A DNA stretch of 64,000 nt, from positions 24,222,001 to 24,286,000 of the forward strand of contig NC_061781.1 in the NCBI RefSeq assembly GCF_022458985.1, written 5' to 3'. The stretch is from Mugil cephalus (taxonomy: Eukaryota; Chordata; Actinopteri; Mugiliformes; Mugilidae). The notes below the pieces were generated by a model. That model worked only from the letters and a program-made list of their open reading frames with translations. It was not told the DNA's origin and ran no database searches. Positions 39,101-46,124 of the stretch are shown one piece after another. How positions within the stretch are numbered: the first letter of the stretch is position 1; each line of letters starts with the position of its first letter. Position numbers and translations under genes: made by a program.

Positions 39101-42100
39101 GTGAATCAATAAACAATAAACGCTGATCAGAGACATGCAGTGTCGGGAGTAACTCGTTACAAGAGTAATGCAATTACTGTACTTCATTACGCGGTAACAT
39201 AAGGCATTAAACAATAAAACTGTGATATTGTACTCGGCACAAATGTCAGTAACGCACGTTAGAGTGGATTTTAAACCATTGTGTTTTTATAGAAGTTGGA
39301 GATTAGCAGAGGAGAAAAAACCCTGAGCAAATGTTAACTTCCTGTTAGAGTTAGAGAACAGCTGATTGGGGAGAAGATGAGTGTTGGACTCTACATTCAC
39401 ATAGATTCACATATGCTCATTATTTTCAGTTAATCAGAGAAAAGGATCCGAAGAACATTATAGTTAAGTTCACTTAAAACCCAAAGATTTAACAGAACAT
39501 CTAGTAACCAAAACAAAGCATTAACCGTGTCTCATTATTCTGTGGATAAAAGAGAATAAAGGGATGGAAATGGAAGAAGGATCGCGTATCTTTTCATGTC
39601 TTTAGGTGTTTGGTTACGATATTGATTTAAACGTTAATTGACCTAAATTTACAGTTTCTCTAACACGATATGTATTGAGCCATAACTGCTCCATTATATT
39701 AAACTGTTGTTAGCATTAGCTTAGCTTAGTCATTATGACATCATGCAAAATCACCTTCTACTGGATGTGGAAATGTTTTTCTATTTCCAGTTATTTTGGT
39801 AAAATGTAATGTCTTAAAGTACTGGAGACATGTTCATCAAGTCAAGAAAAGATGAAGGAAGCAAATGATGCTAATATTAACCTTCTGATACCCGAGTTTT
39901 TATTTGGTCTGCATTTTTAATTTCTCCTCTGTATTTGAGATCTTTGAACAGGAAGTAGTCATCTTTTTTGACAAAGTCTATGTCCTCATATGTGGACACT
40001 GGGATTATTTCATTATTTATATGATAAAGAAGTCACCAATGTGTGACAGAACATAAAACTGTTTATTTTAATACCTGAACATGGCTGAGCAAAGACAGAA
40101 TTGCAAACAATGAAGTCCCAATGTCCTCAAACGAGTACTTGCTAATTAGTCAATATATGAAACCAGAAACGTTTATAAGCATAAATAACTTAACGTCCCC
40201 GTATGAGGACGCAGGGTCTCAGGAGGTTAAATGAACATTACGTAAAAATGAATGCAGGTCTGTTTCTCTACACGATGACAGTTGATTGTTGCTCGTTTGT
40301 GTTTTCCTGCCCCCTGATTGGTCCTCGGACGTCTCGTCCTTCAGGTTCTGGCTGAGTTGAAGTTCAGCGTCCACCAGCTGTCAGAGGAGGACACGTCCGT
40401 CAAGTTTGACCTGCAGATAGTCAGGTACCTGTTTGCAGTCTTTATATATATATGTGGTCAATAAATGTCTTCACACGCTGTAAAACAATAAAGCCCCAGA
40501 GCAGCCACATGTCCAGAGAGTCTGTGAAGTAAGAGCTGTGTCGGCTGAAACCACTGAGAACATTAAGAAAATGCTTTTTTTATTCTAATTTTTATAGGAA
40601 CATTGGTGTTTTTTGTTTTTTTTGAAGCTCCTCCTCCAGGCAGAATTAAAATCCCCTACACACTGATCTGTCTGACATAACAAACAGTTAACAGTCGGCC
40701 TCCAGCTCAGAGTATTAACTTTATTCATTAAAGCAGCCTTTTTTTTTCTCCTCACACTCATCTGAATGACAAAAACCCCTGAATCTAAAGGAAGCTACAC
40801 ACACTACATTCACATTCCTCTGTGTCAGTGTGTGTGTGTGTGTTTAAGGGTGAAAGAGAAAGGGGGGGGTGGAGAGAGGTATGATAATGAGAGGTTTTAG
40901 TCCTTGGTTTCCCTCACTGACGGTCTGACTGAATGATGGATCTGCTGCTCTTTAAATGTGTGGCACCACTTCTCTCTTCTCTCTTCTCTCTTAATTCTGG
41001 GGCTTTTTCTGACCTGTTTGTTTTGTATCTTTAAGCAAATGAAACACGTGTTAATGACAAACCTCCTTTTGTTCCGTGTATGTAAATATGTAGTTTATGC
41101 TTCCTCTGCTTTACGTCGCTTCTCACGTCGAGCCCCTGATTTAAATGTTGGTGTCCTGTGGTTTGATCCCTCAATAACCTTTTAAATCCTACTTAAATCT
41201 GCCTCTTTATTTGTCTTTTCTCACACACGAGAAAGGTTGAAGGTTTAACCTTTAACTCGGTTACATTTCATGCTGCTGTTGCTATGCAACCGGCCAAACA
41301 ACCGCATCAACTTCTTCTTCTTCTTTGTTCATTATGCTAATTCTGTAAAAATGTTTTGATTACACTATTTATTTTATTTTACTAGATATTTTTACTTTAT
41401 TCCAATCTCATTGTATTTTATCTTTCTTGTGTTTTTTACTACAACTGTGACGAAGTAATTTCCCTCGTGGATCATTAAAGTTTGTCTATGTCTGTGTAAT
41501 AATTGGTGTTTATACAGGCTGTTGTTTTGTTAATCAAACATAATCTGTGACCTCAGTAACTCTGTCCCGTCACAGGCTGCAGCGCCACCCGGTGGCTTTT
41601 TCCTTAAATCATTCACTGAAGCTGCTTTTTCTGTCTGTGTCCATATTTGTATTCATTTCCTGTTTCCTGTGTTTGTTTCTTTCAGCTCCAACCAGTTTAA
41701 CAACACCAGCGCTCGAGTGTCCAGCATCACCAAGCTGGAGGTCCTCGCTAAAGTCTCCATCAGAGGGTAAAAATGAGTTGATGATGAGTTAAAGCCTCAA
41801 GTGGCTCAAATTATTTCTAACTTCACTGCTGATTAATTGAATTAAATTTGATTTCGATTGACAAGGCTCTGATCTGATTGGATTCAATTAATTTGGAAAT
41901 ATTTCAGTTTTAAAACAACCCAGAGATTTGTGTTATTTCCACAATATTTAACTAACTAACTTTCTAATAAGAGGATGCAAGAAATGCCATACATATCTTT
42001 AAAACAAAATCGATCCAGGGGGTTTTATACATCAAATTAAAAATTGAATTATAATTTTTATCTCTTTAAATATGTAAATAATAGGTCAATATTGGAATTA

Positions 42101-45100
42101 TAGCTTGTTCCCTCAAACCAAAGTGGCAAAAAACCCTTGTTAATAGTTGTTAAATGAGTCTAGAGACCACTGTACTGTTACTGTATCTCTGTAGCTTCAG
42201 ATTGTATAATGTGTCTTCGTGCGCCTCCAGGTCCTCATCTCCTAGTCAGGTGCTTCTTCCCATCGCGAACTGGAAACCTAAAGACCCTCCTGTGGTCGGA
42301 GACGACATCGGACCACAAATAATGCACGTCTACGAGGTACGTTAGCCTCCTGTCAGTAATCGTAATTGGTCAACAGGTCGATTAACGTACAGACGTGAGG
42401 CATTAATTCTACGTATCGGTGGTTTCTCTGTGTTTTCTCATTGTTCCTTTCAGCTCCTGAATAACGGGCCCAGTACCATCAGTAAGGCGGCGCTGGAGGT
42501 GGAGTGGCCGTACCAGTTTAAGAACGGCTCTCTGCTCTACATCACCTCCTTCGAGACCGAGGGACCCATGAACTGCACCACGGACATGGAGATCAACCCA
42601 CTCAACATCTCAGTAAGACACACATCAGAATGAGCAAACAGGAATGAAAACAGGACACAGATTGATCATTTTTATAAGGTGAATGGATAATGCAGCTGTG
42701 GGAAATGTTTTACTGTGGAAACTCAGCCAAGGTTTCATTCTGAATGCAATAACACAACTGAACAAAGACTGTAATGTGTTAGATGGATATGTTTGGTGGT
42801 GAGTGCATTGGTTGGTTTACATATAGAGAGATTCAATTTCCCAATTAGAGGACCAATAATCTAATTTCTAATTTTCTAATTTGCTCTGCATCCATCTTTT
42901 TTTTTTTAAAGTGGGTATGCATTGACGTCACTGAGTGGTAAAAACACGGTGAAATGTATCAGTAAATACAGAGAGACTGGGAAAAATGTGGCTTATCGCT
43001 GTCTCCATGCTGGATTTGGAGGAACCAAAGTGATTGGTTTCCACTTTTTAAGAAGGAGCTGTTGGTCTCGGTGGAGCAGGAGAACCCAAACTTTCCTTCA
43101 GTCGCAGATAGAGATCACAGACAGACAGCGATCACTGAGCTTCATCAGGTTACTTCCCACCAGATGCTGCACACGCTGGTCATTAGTTTACTTTTTATTT
43201 CTCTTTGTCAGAACCCACTGACCTCTCAGAAAAATACCAGTGTTCCAGTCAGAGAGACTGAGGGACGAGACCGACACAAGAGAGACCTGGAGTCCAGAGA
43301 CTCGCAGACGGACCTGCAAACACTGGTAAACACAAACACACACACACACAAACACACACACTGTATAAAGAGCTGTGACAGGACTTAATGTTTATGCATC
43401 ATAACTGGAGCTGCACTTTATTCACCTCCTCCTAGATTTTATAATATGAGCCGTGATATTATAAAACCCTGTATGTGTGTGTGTGTCTGTGCAGGATTGT
43501 GTCACCGCTGGGTGTATGAAGCTGAAATGTCAAGTCGGTCGTCTGGAGAGGAGGAAGAACGCCATCCTCTTCATCTACTCCAGACTCTCTGTCAAAAACT
43601 TCCTCCGGGTAAAGAAATAAACGAACAGCGGCTAATATTAGATAGTGTCACTATACTGTATTGATATCACAAAATGGAAATTATGTTGATAGAAAGTTGT
43701 TTATAGATGCTTTTGTGTTTTTTTTGTTCGACTAAATCAATGAAATAATTTAATCTTATTGTTATAACTCCTCATTAGTTTTTAATTGCAATTAGTTTAA
43801 TAATTAGGGGCTACGGGGATTTGCCTGAGGCCCAGTTTCAACATATCCTTCATGATCACAGTCTGTATGTGCAACTAGCTGCCTGTTAGCTTAGCATTAG
43901 CCTGATTATGTCCAGCGGTAATTAAAGACCAACTGTCAAACTCACTATTGCACTGGACAAAAGGTGCTTTCTAGTTTGGGAAACATCTGGTTCTCAAAAT
44001 ACTAAAACCTTTTAATGGGGAACTTGTGTAGTAAAAGCTACGTCTGTGATATTTCTCTTTTCACTGAGGTCATGTTATTCCAGCCTTGTCTGTACATATC
44101 TGCTCATGATTTTTCCTCAGTGCTTATATCTCCATAACTTTAGCCCCGTTCTCACAGGACTAGTTTTATCTGGGGACCTGAACCATAAGTCTGGTGACAC
44201 GAATAATCTCAGATAAAACTCCTCTAATGTGTTTTTTATTTTTTCAAGACTTTTGTTTGATTCGTGGCTTTTTTTTCTGCCTCTTGTCACTTAAGAATAA
44301 TGAAGGATGTGTTATAACTCAAAGTTTGGACAGACGTGAGGGAGATATCACTGCAACTATTCATACGTTCAGACGGATGAAATCATTACATGAACCATTA
44401 ATGTGTTCATCTGTAAATGTGGAGCTGATTTAAATACTTACAGGACATCAGTAATTTCTTTCCTGGGGTAAATAGTACATCAGACTGTTTTGTGAGTTTT
44501 TTTATTTTTTTTTCCAGGCTGAGAACCAGAATCGTTCATACGTGGTTCGATCTTCGGCCTCATTCAACGTCATCGAGATGCCGTACAAGAACCTGGCGGT
44601 GGAGCTGCCGTCCAATAGTACTACTGTAAGAGACATACTCACCAGCATATAGTCTGATAGTATAATTTATAGAAACATATCTGAAGTTAAGGTCCCACCT
44701 GCACAATCTTTCCAGTTCTGTTTATTCTATACTCAAATAAATGAAGAAGTAAGTCATCTGTCAGGGGGACACGGTGTAGAACATGTGAATAAATATGAAG
44801 AGGAAGAATAACTGAAACCAAACATGAATGTCACATGATTTATTTCTAAGCTTGGAAACAAACAGATGTGGACCATTTTTAGTGTTTCCAAAGAAATAAA
44901 ATCAGTCATCAGTTTCAGTCCAACAAAGATGAGAGAAAATATGTTATGAGCAATATAATTATATTAGCAACATTCAAGCTTCTTACAGCGAACCTGAATG
45001 TTGTGGACTAAATATTTTACTATGTGCACGACGGATCAAACCGAACTTTATTTTTCTGCGTTTTAAAGGTGAGTGTGTCGGTGACGTGGGTTGCTGATGT

Positions 45101-46124
45101 CTCTCAGCCGGTGCCAGGCTGGGTGGTGGCTCTGGCCGTGTTGGCAGGACTGTTGCTGTTGGCGTTGCTCATCTTCATCATGTACAAGGTGAGGAACAAA
45201 ACACTGTGAGCACAGAGGTTCAAGGTTCTCTTCAGTATCCCCAACGGGGCAAATAGTGTTTGCAGCCAGAACAACACAAATAAAATGGTTTAAAATAGAT
45301 GAAAATGAAAAAATAGACACAGTTTCACGATAAGATTCATCAGCAAACATTACAATGTGATGCTCTGCTGTGACTCTGGCAAGAGTTTGTGTACAGAACA
45401 AACAAAGTGGTGTTGGAAAGTACACCACTATTGACTTTTACACATTGTGTTGTTGTTTGTGTTGTTGTTTCTGTTAAGAAATCCAGAAGCCAACAAATTA
45501 GCCCAAGATTTACATCAGGTCTTCGATCTTTGTGCTAAGACAGCGTTGAGACCCAACGCAACAGCTAAAGTTAAAGCTAGCTAACATGAACTCGCTAGTT
45601 AGCTAGCTAACATTGAGTTAACTAACTTTAGTTAGGAATAATACTAACTAATACTACTAATATTTACCAATAGTGACCATACAGTGTCTTGCTAGCTCAG
45701 CGTTAACTAGTTAGCTATCACTATCGGAGCAGACGTACGTATGCTTGTTTATTTAAGTGAGATTTAGCTGAGTGGAGCCTTCCACACTGTTTGGTTCACC
45801 GCTTCACCATTTTGCTTGACAGACCTTGTTTACATAGTAACAGTTGCTAGGGCATATGATTGGATGATGACCGTTTGGGGGCGGGGCTTTGTGTACGGTC
45901 GATAAAAAGAAGTTCCCCGTTCTGTCTGGATTTAAAATCTTTGTTTCTTTATCCGTTATATTTGCCCAGAGATTACTGAACACACCTTAAAAAAAAAATG
46001 TCAATTAACTTCTTTCACTTCTCCTCCTCAGTTGGGTTTCTTTAAGAGAGTGCGCCCCCCGCAGGAGGACTGCACCGAGAAGGAGCAGCTGCAGCCGGAG
46101 GAGAACGGCAACACTGACGCCTAA
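7263..46124 (+). CDS. itgav: Integrin alpha-V subunit (complete, 32 coding exons)
   Basis: Cell-surface receptor subunit that pairs with beta integrins to bind RGD-containing matrix ligands and activate latent TGF-beta. Joined exons: 7263-7429, 10673-10797, 18762-18853, 19059-19173, 20299-20369, 21286-21328, 25874-25996, 27295-27339, 27482-27525, 27716-27772, 29803-29855, 30599-30674, 31293-31422, 31962-32059, 32839-32932, 33049-33094, 34094-34201, 35081-35136, 35225-35376, 35766-35897, 35975-36042, 36159-36303, 39004-39096, 40345-40424, 41686-41766, 42231-42336, 42454-42612, 43212-43325, 43495-43608, 44518-44625, 45069-45188, 46032-46124. All junctions are GT-AG and keep frame, giving 1,035 residues (human alpha-V is 1,048). 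Order: signal peptide 1-24, propeller to about 465, thigh, calf-1 and calf-2, membrane span about 983-1007, tail. The LFMDRGSD stretch and the [11 protein letters not shown] tail point to alpha-V rather than alpha-5 or alpha-8. The equivalents of human Asp150, Tyr178 and Asp218 (RGD arginine pocket) are Asp172, Tyr202 and Asp241. Splice forms are not predicted. Confidence 0.96.
7803..8168. mobile_element. SINE/MITE-like repeat split by a LINE tail
   Basis: The start GGGGCAGTTGTGGCTCAGTA and the end (CCTTGAGCAAGACACTGAA then GAAGCGCTTTGAGTAC) are the two halves of a common fish repeat. Between them (about 7825-8000) sits ACTTTATTCATCCCCTGGGA, a LINE-type tail. This reads as one repeat inserted into another. 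Confidence 0.55.
8288..8873 (-). pseudogene. Tc1/mariner transposase remnant
   Basis: Starts CTATATTGCCACAAGTATTT, the inverted-repeat end of a fish Tc1 family. On the minus strand it decodes in pieces to transposase-like text ([17 protein letters not shown]). The reading frame is broken by indels, and the other half of the element is missing after about 8873. Confidence 0.75.
9657..9895. mobile_element. Internally deleted Tc1-like element
   Basis: Begins ATCAGCCACAACATTATGAC, a Tc1-type terminus, then jumps to transposase-derived text around TGTTCTGCTGGGGAACTTTT. A related short copy with a similar deletion lies at 35605-35690. Confidence 0.6.
10673..10797 (+). CDS. itgav: itgav coding exon 2: propeller blade 1
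   Basis: Encodes [15 protein letters not shown] and a cysteine pair (CPWQSTSSC) typical of blade 1. There is an N-glycosylation sequon at NTS. The acceptor follows a CT-rich tract, and the exon ends in phase 1 before GTAACA. Confidence 0.93.
10798..18761 (+). other. itgav: itgav intron 2 (8 kb)
   Basis: The largest intron. Open frames here are short and lack conserved motifs. Visible features are poly-A/T runs (near 12745, 15810 and 16350) and a (TG)n tract at 18695-18722. No transposon was recognised with confidence. Confidence 0.7.
18695..18722 (+). repeat. (TG)14 microsatellite
   Basis: A pure TG run 40 bp upstream of itgav exon 3. Confidence 0.9.
18762..18853 (+). CDS. itgav: itgav coding exon 3: propeller blade 2 start
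   Basis: Encodes the FG-GAP-like [14 protein letters not shown] strand. It joins exon 2 through a split Asp codon and ends in phase 0 before GTGAGA. A (TG)n tract lies 40 bp upstream of the exon. Confidence 0.93.
19059..19173 (+). CDS. itgav: itgav coding exon 4: propeller blade 2
   Basis: Begins ACAPLYQW, the conserved strand of blade 2, and carries two further cysteines (GTCYL and SPCRS). It ends in phase 1 with a weaker donor, GTCCGT. Confidence 0.92.
20299..20369 (+). CDS. itgav: itgav coding exon 5: RGD-pocket Asp
   Basis: Encodes [15 protein letters not shown]. Asp172 aligns with human alpha-V Asp150, one of the two acidic residues that hold the ligand arginine. The residues just before it differ from the human DIDAD loop. 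Confidence 0.93.
21286..21328 (+). CDS. itgav: itgav coding exon 6 (43 nt): GGPGSFYWQ
   Basis: A microexon-sized exon encoding the near-invariant integrin GGPGSFYWQ strand. Tyr202 matches human Tyr178 in the ligand pocket. It starts in phase 0 and ends in phase 1. Confidence 0.94.
24650..24836 (-). mobile_element. MITE family A, copy 1
   Basis: Starts AGCTGCATTTCCATTACAC and ends near GAGTCATCACTGGGG. Its reverse complement aligns along its length with 61435-61663, sharing GTGACGAGAATT, a GACTTTAC block and an AATGGAAACAC block. Confidence 0.6.
25874..25996 (+). CDS. itgav: itgav coding exon 7: propeller blade 3-4 link
   Basis: Begins [12 protein letters not shown] and ends with the alpha-V DDSYLG motif. 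Asp241 aligns with human Asp218, the second arginine-binding acid. A (CA)n microsatellite starts only five bases inside the following donor. Confidence 0.94.
26002..26102 (+). repeat. Long (CA)n microsatellite
   Basis: About 100 bp of nearly pure CA, with a few CG interruptions, starting five bases into itgav intron 7. The open frames over it are artefacts of the repeat. Confidence 0.95.
26103..27294 (+). other. itgav: itgav intron 7, remainder
   Basis: AT-rich, with no exon or recognisable transposon beyond the microsatellite. Confidence 0.6.
27295..27339 (+). CDS. itgav: itgav coding exon 8: calcium loop 1
   Basis: Encodes [15 protein letters not shown]. With the first residue of exon 9 this forms a DxNxDGxxD calcium-binding loop (residues 253-261) in blade 4. 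Confidence 0.93.
27482..27525 (+). CDS. itgav: itgav coding exon 9: blade 4
   Basis: Encodes [15 protein letters not shown], completing the FG-GAP repeat. It is separated from exon 8 by a 142-bp intron with a CT-rich acceptor tract. Confidence 0.93.
27716..27772 (+). CDS. itgav: itgav coding exon 10: blade 4 outer strands
   Basis: Phase 0 at both ends. Encodes [19 protein letters not shown] with a sequon at NFT. It corresponds to the human VYIYDGKNMSSLYNFTGEQ segment. Confidence 0.93.
28897..29635. mobile_element. Degenerate DNA transposon in itgav intron 10
   Basis: The left part has ACGATACGATATGTATCCGA and CACGATACA; the right part has AATATCACGATACATTGCCA and TATCGATATTTTTTCAACC. These mirrored CGATA-rich ends are typical of a fish hAT-type non-autonomous element. 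No usable open frame remains. Confidence 0.5.
29803..29855 (+). CDS. itgav: itgav coding exon 11: blade 5
   Basis: Encodes [17 protein letters not shown], the FG strand and the start of the second calcium loop (residues 307-315, completed by exon 12). The upstream intron carries a large degenerate DNA-transposon copy. Confidence 0.94.
30599..30674 (+). CDS. itgav: itgav coding exon 12: blade 5 GAP strand
   Basis: Encodes [17 protein letters not shown] followed by KLREVGQ. The [16 protein letters not shown] wording is characteristic of alpha-V and differs from alpha-5 and alpha-8, so this exon helps settle the paralogue. Confidence 0.95.
31293..31422 (+). CDS. itgav: itgav coding exon 13: blade 5-6, calcium loop 3
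   Basis: Starts [15 protein letters not shown] and ends with [18 protein letters not shown], giving most of the third calcium loop (residues 373-381). Ends in phase 1. Confidence 0.94.
31962..32059 (+). CDS. itgav: itgav coding exon 14: blade 6
   Basis: Encodes [19 protein letters not shown] and the following strand to PIPSQ. It matches the human DIAIAAPYGGEDKKGIVYI segment. The acceptor follows a long CT tract. Confidence 0.95.
32169..32226 (+). repeat. (CATAG)n pentanucleotide array
   Basis: About 11 perfect 5-bp units directly after a LINE-like tail (ATTCATCCCCTGGAGGAAAC). Confidence 0.9.
32366..32494 (+). repeat. (AGAT)n followed by (CATT)n
   Basis: About 19 AGAT units to 32443, then about nine CATT/ATTC units from 32454, both pure tetranucleotides. 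A second LINE-like tail follows (ATTATTCATCCCAAACTGGG). Confidence 0.9.
32839..32932 (+). CDS. itgav: itgav coding exon 15: blade 7, calcium loop 4
   Basis: Encodes [21 protein letters not shown], carrying the fourth calcium loop (residues 437-445, completed by exon 16). The intron that follows is only 116 bp and starts with (AC)15. Confidence 0.94.
32941..32970 (+). repeat. (AC)15 at the start of itgav intron 15
   Basis: Begins eight bases after the exon 15 donor. The same 116-bp intron ends with a TG-rich stretch (33029-33041) just before its acceptor. Confidence 0.9.
33049..33094 (+). CDS. itgav: itgav coding exon 16: last propeller strand
   Basis: Encodes [16 protein letters not shown], which closes the propeller. 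Its acceptor is preceded by a TG-rich stretch and only a short pyrimidine run. Confidence 0.94.
33146..33172 (+). repeat. Run of 27 C
   Basis: A homopolymer in itgav intron 16. Its length is likely to be uncertain in sequencing. Confidence 0.9.
33173..34093 (+). other. itgav: itgav intron 16, remainder
   Basis: No exon. A retroposon tail with ATTTATTGTCAATGTAC is at about 33915-33990. Confidence 0.5.
34094..34201 (+). CDS. itgav: itgav coding exon 17: thigh domain start
   Basis: Encodes [19 protein letters not shown] and the [10 protein letters not shown] segment, aligning with the start of the alpha-V thigh domain. One sequon at NAT. Split codons at both ends keep frame. Confidence 0.93.
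35081..35136 (+). CDS. itgav: itgav coding exon 18: thigh
   Basis: Encodes [19 protein letters not shown], matching the human CFNVRFCLKADG region. The downstream intron is only 88 bp. Confidence 0.92.
35225..35376 (+). CDS. itgav: itgav coding exon 19: thigh
   Basis: Encodes [20 protein letters not shown] through [21 protein letters not shown]. Sequons at NVT and NMT. It matches the human ELLLDKLKQKGAIRRALFL and KNMTISRGG segments. Confidence 0.93.
35605..35690. mobile_element. Short Tc1-like deletion derivative
   Basis: ATCAAGCATAACATTATGAC followed after about 25 bp by TTGCAGGGAAACTTTTGGAC. Same family and similar internal deletion as 9657-9895. Confidence 0.6.
35766..35897 (+). CDS. itgav: itgav coding exon 20: thigh
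   Basis: Phase 0 at both ends. Encodes [19 protein letters not shown] through NATKQ, closely matching the human EFRDKLTPITIFMEYRLD. Confidence 0.95.
35975..36042 (+). CDS. itgav: itgav coding exon 21: thigh to calf-1
   Basis: Encodes [20 protein letters not shown], the genu-flanking cysteine segment. The intron before it is only 77 bp. Ends in phase 2. Confidence 0.94.
36159..36303 (+). CDS. itgav: itgav coding exon 22: calf-1
   Basis: Encodes [15 protein letters not shown] through [11 protein letters not shown] and [10 protein letters not shown], aligning with human calf-1 at KKIYIGDDNPLTL and GEGAYEAEL. Confidence 0.95.
37374..37424 (+). repeat. (AATAT)n pentanucleotide array
   Basis: About ten units of a pure AT pentamer. 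Confidence 0.9.
37660..37830. repeat. GCTAGC-rich dispersed repeat, copy 2
   Basis: Same order of blocks as 4588-4740 (GGATAAGATGTT, then CAGCAGGCTAGC, CAGTCAGCTACCAGCTAGCA and ACCAACAAGAAG). The internal unit of about 36 bp is tandemly duplicated. Confidence 0.55.
38304..38692. mobile_element. 389-bp MITE with 22-bp inverted ends
   Basis: The left end, CAGTAGCTGGGTTCACATAG, and the reverse complement of the right end, CAGTAGCCGGGTTTACATGG, differ at only three of 22 positions. No target duplication is obvious. It has the build of a non-autonomous cut-and-paste element. Confidence 0.7.
39004..39096 (+). CDS. itgav: itgav coding exon 23: calf-1
   Basis: Encodes [14 protein letters not shown] through [13 protein letters not shown], matching human LARLSCAFKTENQ and VCDLGNPMKAGT. 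The acceptor lies just after a (GAT)-rich repeat. Confidence 0.95.
39881..40226. mobile_element. piggyBac-like MITE flanked by TTAA
   Basis: TTAA at 39877-39880 and at 40227-40230 directly flank ends CCTTCTGATACCC and GGGTCTCAGGAGG, which are inverted copies. TTAA duplication is the piggyBac signature. A second copy is at 60841-61149. Confidence 0.7.
40345..40424 (+). CDS. itgav: itgav coding exon 24: calf-1
   Basis: Encodes [20 protein letters not shown] and then FDLQIV, matching human [25 protein letters not shown]. Ends in phase 2. Confidence 0.95.
40425..41685 (+). other. itgav: itgav intron 24
   Basis: No exon seen. A retroposon tail is present near 41445-41490 (AATTTCCCTCGTGGATCATT), along with short CT and TTC runs. 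Confidence 0.5.
41686..41766 (+). CDS. itgav: itgav coding exon 25: calf-1 to calf-2
   Basis: Encodes [19 protein letters not shown] and LAKVSIRG, with a sequon at NNTS. It joins exon 26 through a split Gly codon. Confidence 0.92.
42231..42336 (+). CDS. itgav: itgav coding exon 26: calf-2 start
   Basis: Encodes [20 protein letters not shown] and [13 protein letters not shown], matching human SSPDHVFLPIPNW and DVGPVVQHIYE. Confidence 0.94.
42454..42612 (+). CDS. itgav: itgav coding exon 27: calf-2
   Basis: The longest coding exon after exon 1 (159 nt, phase 0). Encodes [20 protein letters not shown] through [17 protein letters not shown], with sequons at NGS, NCT and NIS. Confidence 0.95.
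43212..43325 (+). CDS. itgav: itgav coding exon 28: heavy/light chain cleavage site
   Basis: Encodes a poorly conserved loop ending [10 protein letters not shown]. The RHKR motif (residues 874-877) fits the furin-type site where alpha-V is cut into heavy and light chains, as at ITKR-DLALS in human. Confidence 0.92.
43326..43494 (+). other. itgav: itgav intron 28 with AC start and GT end
   Basis: This 169-bp intron opens GTAAACACAAAC and continues AC-rich to 43361. It closes with a TG-rich stretch from 43471 to 43491 right before CAG. The acceptor lacks a normal pyrimidine tract. Confidence 0.85.
43495..43608 (+). CDS. itgav: itgav coding exon 29: light chain, calf-2
   Basis: Encodes [20 protein letters not shown] and then [18 protein letters not shown], with the cysteine pattern of the human GCGVAQCLKIVCQVGRL segment. 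Its acceptor lies directly behind a TG repeat, with almost no pyrimidine tract. Confidence 0.94.
43609..44517 (+). other. itgav: itgav intron 29
   Basis: No exon. AT-rich, with a possible MITE fragment around 44150-44230 that I cannot assign. Confidence 0.5.
44518..44625 (+). CDS. itgav: itgav coding exon 30: membrane-proximal calf-2
   Basis: Encodes [20 protein letters not shown] through [15 protein letters not shown], with sequons at NRS and NST. It aligns with human [20 protein letters not shown]. Confidence 0.95.
45069..45188 (+). CDS. itgav: itgav coding exon 31: transmembrane span
   Basis: Encodes the juxtamembrane QPVPGW and the hydrophobic run [20 protein letters not shown], ending at YK. 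This is nearly identical in layout to the human alpha-V membrane helix. Confidence 0.96.
45189..46031 (+). other. itgav: itgav intron 31
   Basis: Contains a LINE-type tail at about 45225-45345 (CAGTATCCCCAACGGGGCAA). A palindrome-rich block of GCTAGC/GTTAGC words follows at 45575-45720. Confidence 0.55.
46032..46124 (+). CDS. itgav: itgav coding exon 32: cytoplasmic tail and stop
   Basis: Encodes [13 protein letters not shown] and then [17 protein letters not shown] before TAA. The GFFKR clasp motif is intact. The tail has a cysteine (Cys1019) that human alpha-V lacks. Confidence 0.97.
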   Translation: MGFFKRVRPPQEDCTEKEQLQPEENGNTDA

